Assembly: GCA_000149265.1 (NCBI GenBank)
Contig: CH002980.1
Location: 2,592,193-2,656,192, forward strand
Reading direction: 5' to 3'
Length of the DNA: 64,000 nt
Source of the DNA: Ciona savignyi
Taxonomy: Eukaryota > Chordata > Ascidiacea > Phlebobranchia > Cionidae
Part shown: in pieces, positions 1 through 10,500 of the stretch
How positions within the stretch are numbered: position 1 is the first letter of the stretch
How the letters are laid out: each line of letters starts with the position of its first letter
The notes under the pieces: model-generated
Database searches by the model: none
The model's input: the letters and a program-made list of their open reading frames with translations, nothing else
What the model was told of the DNA's origin: nothing
Translations under genes and position numbers: made by a program

Positions 1-11
1 GCGAATTTTAA

Positions 12-899
12 CCCTTTCACCACGACGGAACTTTTGCCGTTTTTGGCACTTTTGAGTAAGGTTGCTTTGACCTTGTTTGCTGCGAATACTGTTGGACGTA
101 GGTAAAAATAATCTATTACAAAGTTGTCCAGTAGATAATTTTCTACAAATTGGTATTTTTATTCTTTTGATGACGTCGTAGAATTTGTAATGACGTCATA
201 ATTAACACTTAATACTCTAATTACTCGTTACTGGTAGCTTGTAGAAGATAGTAATGCATTACAAAGTTGTTCAAAATGAAATTTCCTACAAAGTTACGTC
301 GTTTATTTTTTGATGACGTCAACTAAGCGTGATGACGTCACACATGACTGACAAATATGGCATTTCATCACCAGAATCACTGTCGGCCTCGTTCATGCTG
401 GCAGCCTGATCGGCTGTAAACTACCGCGAAGTTGCCATATTTCTTCTGAATATCATATAATAATGGAACAACAAACAAAACAAAGACGAAAAAATGAATA
501 AATATCAATAGTAATTAGCGAAAGTCATATTAACATATGTATACATATATTGTTGAAAGATCGAAAATGACTGGTAAAAGCGAAAACAAAGATGGCTACT
601 GCTAGTTTTATTCTCACAGCAACTAGTGTAACAGTTTTAACTCCCCAGAACACAAAAAAGCGATTGTTTACCTAAAAGTTAAACTAGATACAAAAATTGT
701 TAAGAAAAATGTTTGGAGCAATATTACTCAAAAATTTTAAATGTAAAGGTTATGTTTTTATGCGTTATTTCGAAAGATCTATTCAAATGCTTTCCAAAAA
801 TATATAAACTAGAAAAATCCCCCAAGAAACGACTGAATTGTGCATTTTTTTTCGGGGACACTTCTAGGTTACAAATATGTAACCGTCGTGGTCTAAGGG
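12..899. mobile_element. piggyBac-like short element (MITE)
   Basis: Both ends sit inside TTAA (8-11 and 900-903), the target site of piggyBac elements. The terminal inverted repeats are CCCTTTCACCACGACGG on the left and, read inward from the right, CCCTTAGACCACGACGG, 15 of 17 identical. The CCCTT start is typical of the superfamily. At 888 bp it is too short for a full transposase. A minus-strand stretch near 340-415 reads as an acidic peptide containing NEADSDSGDE, which resembles the acidic N-terminus of piggyBac transposases but is too short to prove descent. The interior holds three TGACGTCA palindromes. Non-autonomous copy. Confidence 0.6.
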
Positions 900-988
900 T
901 TAAAGAGCGATATTTCACTGTGGAGGTCTCTTATTTAAAAAGAATTTCAATAATGTATAAAAAACTCATCCTGTTCGGACCAACGTAC

Positions 989-3900
989 TTTCACTTTCTG
1001 TCTGCAGTTCAGGACAAACGGTGCCGGCACCTACAGGTTGAACCAGGACAACTTGGCTTCTTGAAACCCGTTCATTCTCACAGGCGCTCCACTCTGACCA
1101 CCCCACTTCGCAATCCACACATTCTGGCAGGAACAAATGATTTAAGTTTGTTAGGGAGAAATTATTTGAGACTGGAATAGAACATATATCCCATTGCAAT
1201 ACAACAATCATTATGAAACATCTAATCAGGATAATCACATCCAATGTAAAAGGTTTAAAAAAATGCAATAGCTTTGTTAATATGGACATAGGGAAAAACG
1301 CTTTTGACTTAATTGACTGACATTGATCCACCACATGTGTAAAAAAAATTTCCTGTCTTTTTCAATAAATCATTTAAATACTTGGATGCAGGACACCATT
1401 TCTTTATGAAAAAAATAAAAATAAATAAAATTCTGAACTAAAGATGGCAGAAATATCTTTAAAATGTATGCATATTTATTGATAGCATTTTTTAAGTTTT
1501 CCAATACATAATACAATGGAACCCCGCTTGGCGACCACCTCAATAACACGACCACCTTCTATCAGGACCACTTCAGTGAGGTCCAAAATAATTTACTATA
1601 GTAATGCATTGCATTCTGTTTCAATAACGCGACCGCCCCGGCTTCCAGAACTCTTCAAATTTAAGTGACCACACGTAATAATTTGCCTTGTAACCAAAAT
1701 AATAAGGAAATTTCTTTTGTGATAAAAAAACAATAAAATTAGATGAGCTCGTACACATACAAAGAAGAAAATTGTGGCAAACAGAACTGAATCTTATAAG
1801 ATAAACCTCAGTACTAACAGTTGTTTAAATTCATTCTGCAGTGAATGATAAAAATAATGGCATTTGGTAAAAATTTAGTAAAAAGGCAGAAGTTTTGAGT
1901 GCATATTACGACAACTTGCTTCAAAGCAAAATTCACTAACACGACCACCCTGCTAAAGCAACCGCTTGATGACAGTCCCATAGGTGGTCACATAAGCGAG
2001 GTTCCACTGTATATGTATAATAATATTTTAGAAAACAATTTTCACGTTTTAATAAACAATATCTTAAGCCAAAACGGGTTTATTACGATGAATCTTGCCA
2101 TCTTGCAGGTTGTCATTCGGTATGGTATTTAATAAACGCTCTTTTACTTAGCATACTGTTGAGTTGGATAAAACTTAAATATTTTCTCCATTGTGCACAA
2201 CACACTGCAATAGCTGTTGTCAAATCAAGCAGACACTTAGCAAAATTCAAACCAACATTCTTAAATTGTCACAACATTTATACAACCCTCACCTTCAACA
2301 TCGGCCAGTGGTGGAGAACATTCCTTTCCGGCACCAATTTTTGCAGTTTGAACCACTTGGTGCCTCGACCGCTCCCCATCTTGGCATTCACTCCACGCTC
2401 CCCATTCCAACACACAATCGATACAAAGCTCTGTTTTGTGTGTTCAGTGGAACACACTCTCTACCGCCTCCAGTGGATTGTTGTGTGATAACTTCAGACC
2501 TAGATCGACTGCCACCGCTACAAGCCCCCCATTCACCCCAGCCCACCTCACAGTTTGTGCAACCTTAGGTAGATTAGTAATAATGTCAGGGCTAGTATAT
2601 ACTACTTAGTTTAGTTTTTTTTTCACTTCTGCTTTACAATAAAGAACATGGAAATTAAAAAAACTACTGTCATTTCGTGGCATTATGTACTATAATTATC
2701 AAAAAATCCGCATTGTTGTTTTTGAATGGTAATCGATGTCTAGTTTTCATATACAGTACAGTTATGTAACCACCAGGATTTCACATTAATGTCATTTTAT
2801 CATATACTAATTATCCGAAGTCTTTACAGAAAACAAATGCGTGAATATAACATGCTCTAAAAATGGTAATGTAGTTTCTGCATACTATAACCCAATACTA
2901 ACATATTTAGAGAAATAATACTGTTGCAGCTATGATTATCATTTTCTTGGACTCTGGTCATCAGTTATCTGACAAATAATAAATCCTCCTACAAATTGAT
3001 TGTCCTACCCTACAGTTTGTCCATAACTTTTTATAACTTGTCGATTTCTCATCAAACAAGATAAAAATCATCCATTACTTACTTTCAACTTCAGTTCCTA
3101 GTTCAGGACATGCATCTCCCGTTCCCACTTGTGGGACTTGAACGATCTGTGTCCGTGTTTTCTCACCGTCCACACACTCACTCCAATCACCCCATGCAAG
3201 GGAGCAATCCGAACACGCTGAGGATTTGGAACTTTACATCAACTTATGTATAAATCAACCAGACAAGTATATATTAAGCTTGTTTAAACCAAGGGTAATT
3301 TAATTAGTACGAAAACAATGAAGAAAATACTCCCCTGTAGTCGCTGCTGAAACTCGACTGTGGGATTTTGACAAAAAAACAGAAGCTATATTTTACCTTG
3401 ATATTCCACATTTGGAGGAATGCATTCAGCACCAGATCCAACTCTTTGTTGGGAGATAACTTCTATCCTTCGAGCTCTGTGGTTTACACAACTTTCCCAC
3501 TCACCCCATGAATACGCGCAATCATAGCATTCTGAATACAACAGCATTAACTATCGTGGAGCGCCACAGTATGATGCACAGAGGTCATATCACAGAGGAT
3601 TAAGATTTGATTTCTGGCTTATGTAATTTGCTGTATCCCTAGGTGAGCCAATGTCCAACTAGTTGGCCTAATAATGTAGTCAGTTAAAAGCAGATCGAAT
3701 CCATTTTTTGTCAAATGATTGTGTGAATTAATGTGAAATAATACACAACTCCATGATGGAACTGTGGACATGTGGTATTTTGACAAACATCTCCACAGAT
3801 ATTATGCTCACCCTCTTCCTGAGATTGTAGTTCAGGGCAGTTCTCCCCAGCCCCAACCTTTTCCTGAGCCACAAGCTGACTCCTGGTTCGAACCCCTTCC

Positions 3901-4521
3901 CCACATTCCGACCAACTTCCCCAGATAACAGCGCAATCCACACACACTGGAAATTAAATATTTAATTTGATTTCATTTGCCATTTATTGTTAAAAAATAA
4001 ATAACTTGCCGCAACGCAACTAACATTAAATTGTTTTTTAAATATAGAAATCATTTTTTTAATATTTTGAAATATTAACCTGTCTTTTTCTCATTTTAAT
4101 ATAATCTACCATTAATCTGTTTTACTATTTCTTACCATATTCTGTTTTTTAGTATATTGATCCTTTTTTAACGATTGTTTTAATGTCTCTTCCTGTTTGA
4201 CTATTGATGTTCTAAATGTAAATGAAGAGAGCGAAAACTTGAAGTCCAACTTTTTTTTGAGAGCAACCAATCAATGTTAAAACACTTTTCTGCGACCCTT
4301 CATCGTTTTTAATATTCTAATATTGATAGATTTTACTGCACAACCCCCAATTTACGATGCCGTGTGCTGCACAACCTATTCACCTTCTTCAATAACAGGA
4401 ATGGGATCTGGACAAGCAGTTCCACTTCCAACAGCTTCCACTGAGATGTATCCTTGTTTTGTTCGAACCCCACCCGCACATTCTCCCCAGTCATTGTAAG
4501 CCACTTCGCAATCTACTGGAA
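989..4521 (-). other. Array of six TSP1-like repeats, one per exon
   Basis: Exons 4521-4384, 3946-3812, 3531-3397, 3217-3083, 2430-2293 and 1123-989 are 135 or 138 bp, all phase 1-1. Each carries the pattern [Val/Ile/Tyr/Ser]DC, then Trp..WxxC, a Gly/Arg/Thr stretch, then GxGxxCP. Examples are CVDCAVIWGSWSEC and CSDCSLAWGDWSEC. Compared with canonical TSP1 repeats, the CSxxCG part is shortened to one Cys plus Gly, and the final Cys pair is missing, leaving about three to four cysteines instead of six. The array probably continues left of the window. Confidence 0.8.
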
Positions 4522-7500
4522 CTGTGGGAACAAAGTGTGAATTCAATTACCAGCACTCTGATGTCACTTAAGAAACAAATAATTCGCTCACATTTAAAAT
4601 TGATCCCAAGTACGAGTTGAATCTACCAACTACATATGAGTCAACCATATTTAAAGTCAGACAAAAGGTTTTGGGTAGTAATAAATATTATGTGTTTAAA
4701 AAATACGTATTTCGTCAAATGATATTGTCAGTTTATAGAATTTTTATCAAAATTACTTTCATGACTCTGGCAAAATATATCTGTGCAAACTAATCATCAA
4801 AATGATTGCAGACATCAGTTAAAATATATTTTACCACTGAAGCATGATTGATGTATTTAAGGTGTAACTTTATTTTTGTCTGGTATAAATGTGATGACAA
4901 ATATAGCTACAGATCAAAAAATTAAGCATTAAATAACTCCCTTATTCATATTATTTTTAGGATTTTGCTTTGAAAAAACAACTCCAACTTAAAATGAGTG
5001 GTAAGTCATTTTGAGAAAGTGCACTAAACAAATCCATCAACACTAAATTACTTCAAGGACTCACTTAGTTCACAGGATGGCACATCTTCAGACCAGTGGC
5101 CATCTCCCTGCTCAGTTACATCGCAAGTAACAGCTGGAGTCCCAATCAACTCATAGCCTTCATTGCACTCGAATGTACAGAGCGAGTTGTACCTGTTGTG
5201 GTTTGAGCAAGATACCGTTCCATCTTGGAAGCTAGCATCAATGTCAGAGCAGAAAATACCTGGAATTAAAAACAGCTCGCATTTATTTGAATTAAACTTG
5301 GTAATAAATAACTGTAACATAATACAGTATTATCTAACCAAACAGTTTTGTATAGGTGATTCACGATACCCATGTTTATCTCGTAGTTATTACATGGAAA
5401 ATAAGATTACTTATTCACTTAGCAGAGAGCTATTTTCATGTGTTGTATAACAATAGTTGTAGTGGGTTGTGCATGATTGAATTATTCCCTAAATTTGGTA
5501 AAACCTATCAATCCACTAAGTTCAGACAATGTTCATCAACCGCATTGCCTAAGGTCACAACAGACTTGCTTGCCACCAGTTTATAACTTGCAACCCTTCG
5601 GTTATTGGTAGCTTGATATAAATTTTAATCTCTTTCACTGACTCACGTGTGCAATGTGGGACGTCTGCTAACCAATGGGCATCCTCGGCACAAGCGAACG
5701 ATGCCTGGCCTGCCAGCAAGCTGCCTTCATCACACCAGAATGTACAAATGGAGCCGATTAGATTCGAATCAGAGCACTCCATGTTCCCATACTCCGGCGC
5801 CAAGATCTGACTACAGTGGTCTGGTGTCTCTGTGAAATAAACACAGTTTAAAAAGTCTAATAATCTAGGTTGCTTCTGGGTCCAGTAGAATTGAATGGTT
5901 TGTTAAAATTTTTGGGTAATAAAATAATAAACGTAATGACACAATGTTGATACCCTCGCTACATAAAGTATTCTGGTGAATGTCTGTGTTTTTAATGATT
6001 TGTTCAGTCTTTAATACTATTTATTCCATCCTATGGTTATTAAATCATCAATATTAACTAATTTAACATAAAAAAGGTTAATCGACACATTAAGTCAATA
6101 AGATCAACTGGTAGACACATTAAATCATTAATATCAACTGGTTGACACATCAAATTACTAATATATAATGGTCAACAAATTTAATTTTTAAACTCAACTG
6201 ATTGACACAAATTTTAATTGTTAATAACAAATGCTCAACGAACCTTCAGGGCCTCCATCTCCCCTTCCAGTGGGTGATGGTGGCGTGGGTTCAGTTTGTG
6301 GGGCCGCTGGGGTGGTTTCTGTTGGACCATATGTTTACTTAAGTAGGATATACGTTATTGTACAAACTATTTGATTAGTCCTTTTGAATGCAGTGTGCTA
6401 GTATATGAATAATATCATAATAAAAGCAACTACAGATGCCAACCATTGTTATGTTCGATTTGCATATCCAACTACTTAATTTGAATATTAGTAAACAGTT
6501 AAGAGATACAATTTTTTTATTAATTCTATTAGATATATCAATTTTTTTATTAATTCTATTAGATATCGATTTTGCAGATGCTTAAAGTATAGAGTTTGCT
6601 TGCCGGTCAAAACAATGCGATATGCCATGAAAAACCTATGGCGTTCCAATTGTGTCAGGGGTTGCGGACCTCTAGTCCAGTGGGATCACTAAGTAGGTTC
6701 ACTATTAGTGCACATGCATCACCATATAAGTCAACCAAGGCAATTTATGATAATCATCATATGAACTTACCATCTGGAGTTGCAACCAATTCTGTAAAAA
6801 GAAGGTTACTAAGTTACCGTTAGTGGAATTCCATTTAAATTTTTTATAAATAATATTTCAGGAAAATAGATTTAGTGATTCTTGTGTAATATAACGCATG
6901 AATTGCATAATAGTTTTATTTTAAATTTGTTAAGCCCATTTTAATTATTGTTGTTGCAAACAGTTAACATCAAATTAAATAAAATCAGCATGCCATTTGT
7001 TTGGCTGCAAGGAAATATCCAGGAAATAAGGACAAAGTTTATAAACTAACAATTGTTAGAATTAAACATTTGCTCTGATGAATTTGAGTGTGGTAATGTC
7101 CTTAGAAATTTGTTTCACTTTACACCACATTGTAAATTCACTTGGTACCTGCATTTGTAATAGCTGCTCTGCGTAATCGTTCCCCTATCAACGCTGACAA
7201 AGCATCTTCCATTTCTTCTATTGTCACCCCAGCGACAGTAAATAGAACAACAACTCCAGTTTTTCTTCTTGGCATTCTTTGAAAGCCGGTGACTACCTGC
7301 TCAATCTGAAATACAAATCTATTTTATATTGGTCTTTCCACAAATAATCACACTGTGACATTAATTGACATAGTTATTCAGTAGGTGAAGCAAAAAAATG
7401 AAATCTAGTATCAAAATGTTAAATTTTTTACCCAAATACATAAAACTAGAATAAAAAGCATAAAAAAATTTAAATGTAATGAAATTTAAAGTTTTTTTTT

Positions 7501-10500
7501 TAATTAAAAGATTTAGGTCATCCATTAAAATAGAACTTACAATGTTCCTTTGGATTTCACTTCCAAACATGTAAAGACGAATCTGTAAAGAGACATTTTG
7601 GTTTATTTCAGTATCGGTGCGAACAATGTGTTGATAAACGTTAGTATAATCATGTTTATCTAGGTGGTGAGACAATGCAGCCAGGCATTGAAATTTATCA
7701 GGCTGCACCCATTAATGTGTCAGTTTTTAGTAAAAAGGTTATTCAATTTAAACTAGGTGCTAGCTAGTCATTTGTGTTTTCGGCAAGACACTTAGCTGAA
7801 ACTGTCACAATTAAGTAAATAAACGGATTAAACCATAACAGTAGGAATTTTTAAAATCATATACAATTCAATTCACTACAAGATCTTTTGTAACCAGAAG
7901 ATGGACTTGAAGTAATCTGTTGATGTCCCATGAGATAAGGCTTCGGCGGTTGGAAAATAGATTATTTAGACCACAGTAGTGGACATCAGTAGGAAATGAA
8001 CCTGACATGACCTCCCCAAGAAACTAGTGGCGGATAATATTTAATTACTTCTATTGACCACCATCTTATAAAATGTTTGTGGAATAGAATATAATTCTAA
8101 TTTATAAGTCAGTGGGTAAAACTATGGCAGTGTCGATTATACATAAAGTACCAAACGTATTGTAGTGTTTAAGATTACATATATATTTATTTTTTAAGTA
8201 AACTGTTAAAATCCCATTAAGTATAATAATTAGGGGTCATCACTTGCATCAAAATGTAGCTGGATATTGAATCCACAACCTGTCTGCTCATGTCTGAACA
8301 ACCCTAACCATAAGACTAATGAGGTTGAAAGAAAGATCTGCTCTACGTCAAAAATACAGTGACATGGTTTTGCAAGCTTACAAAGAACTTATTAGTCAAT
8401 GCCATCACAACTTGCAGAAGTTATTTTAGCTCTTTCCAATTGCTCACTTTTTGTTTCACACAAGAAAAAAACTTTTTACTAATCTAATAGCTTGGTGGAC
8501 CGATTGTATTAAATCTAATTCAATACTATCGGTCAAATAGCAGAGAAGACATTTAAAAACAGTAAATAATGGGTTCTTATAAAAACTGAAGAAACATCTT
8601 AGTGGTATTCAACACTCTATCCCACACAACAACATGCACATTTGTTACCTCAGATCCAACTATGTTCTTTTCTTTAGTGAAGACTTTAGACGAAGGGTTG
8701 GACAACCTGCTGTCAAACTTCTTATCATAAGTAATGATGGCTTCCATTGGTACCGATGCTAACTGTAAAAAAGTTGTTTAAAAGCAAAGAATAACATGTA
8801 GATGTGTGCACCTTGGTAGCATACACGGGTCTGAACAAACATACATATGTTAAAAACACAATACTATTAAAATACAAAATCATCGTGGTTCTATATCTAG
8901 TCTGTTTTAACTTCAATTACCAACTAATCGCTACTTTCTTATTGATTTATTATACCATATTCTACATTAAATAAAAAAAATATTTCAATATCTGTAGTTT
9001 CATACGTATTAATGCTTCAATTTAATTTAACGTCAACGGTAAAACCACCACTAATTATATTTAAACTTTCTGTCAACAGGGGGTTTCCCAGTAGGGACTA
9101 TCCGGAAGACAAAGATCCTTGTGGAGTGTCCGGTATAATATTCACGTTTTATTTTCCGGAATGCAAAACTTAAGGGTAGTTTGTCAGGTCGAAACTAACC
9201 GCTCGCTAGATGGATGTTCTGGCGGTCGACGCGAAGTAGGCTATTCTGACGATTGCCGGGTGTAAACTCTACCGCGTTTTCCCATTATTAAGGATAAAAA
9301 TGAATATCATATATCCTTGATCAGAATACGGTTAAGCCAAGCAACGACATTACGCAACACGATAAGGAAAATAAGGTTCATGATAAACCACTGGGCTAAA
9401 CCGGTTATACGTGTTATCTACGTACGCAACAGTAGAGTCAACCTCTTAACCTGACGGTTGACAAATTGTGTTCTTATGGCGACGAAATATTTTACAATGT
9501 TTACTCATTAACACTTTTTGAGTGTATAAATCATGTAGAATCGTGCAAAACAGTGGTTCGTTGAGGAGACTTACTGTTGTAGGTGTTGTTGCAGGGGTTG
9601 ATGAGGTCGAGATGGGTTCTTCCGTTACTTCGGGGATGGTTCCATAATCCACGGGTTCAGTTATATCTGCAAGCATGGTATGCATGAAACCTATCCGAGG
9701 TTAGGATCTTCGATTTCGAGGTAGCCTATATACCAATAACTTGCAAAGTTTACATGAGTGTTTCGAGATTTTTGCTACTTCAAACGACCATTGTTTAAAA
9801 AAACAATTTCCCAAATATCAACATTTTAGTCGTCTGTACCCAACTTAACTGGATACAACCCAGACACCCCATAAATGCGTCCAAGATGTAACCATTACTG
9901 TGTGGTTCAATTCCGGATAACACAAAGCAGGGCGTTATACGATTGTGTTCACTGTTTGGATATGGGGAGAAATTTCTGCCGAGGGGTGCTTGTTCGAAAC
10001 TAGTCGCTAGCTAATCGGTTATGTCCCTATAGGCAAGACACTTAACGGATTGCCCGAGCCAGTTAAATTATGGGTTCTGCCAAATTAAGACAACGTCTAA
10101 TCATACACAACACACTGTATGTATAATATCTCCGGTAATCTGGTAAATCTGACGGTGGGCGCGAGGTGAACTGACGATTGCGCTTGTGTTAACGCTCATT
10201 GCGTTTTTCAAATCACGAGGATAAACATGAATATCTTATCATATATCCTATCCTAATATAATGGCGAAAATTGCAGTATTTTATTCAAATGCCAATTTAT
10301 GCATGATGATCGATGATGAAATTAAACGAACCCACCCGTGACTTCCGTGACCTTTACCCGACCGATTCGCCCAGTGTCGCTAAACCTGAGCATCGCTGCG
10401 CTTAATTCGGCCGAGGTTACGGTCCCGATATCCTGGAACGTAATGTCGAGGATTGCCTTCGTCTGCCGTTGCTTTACGTCCGGACTTGGTTCGAACTGTT

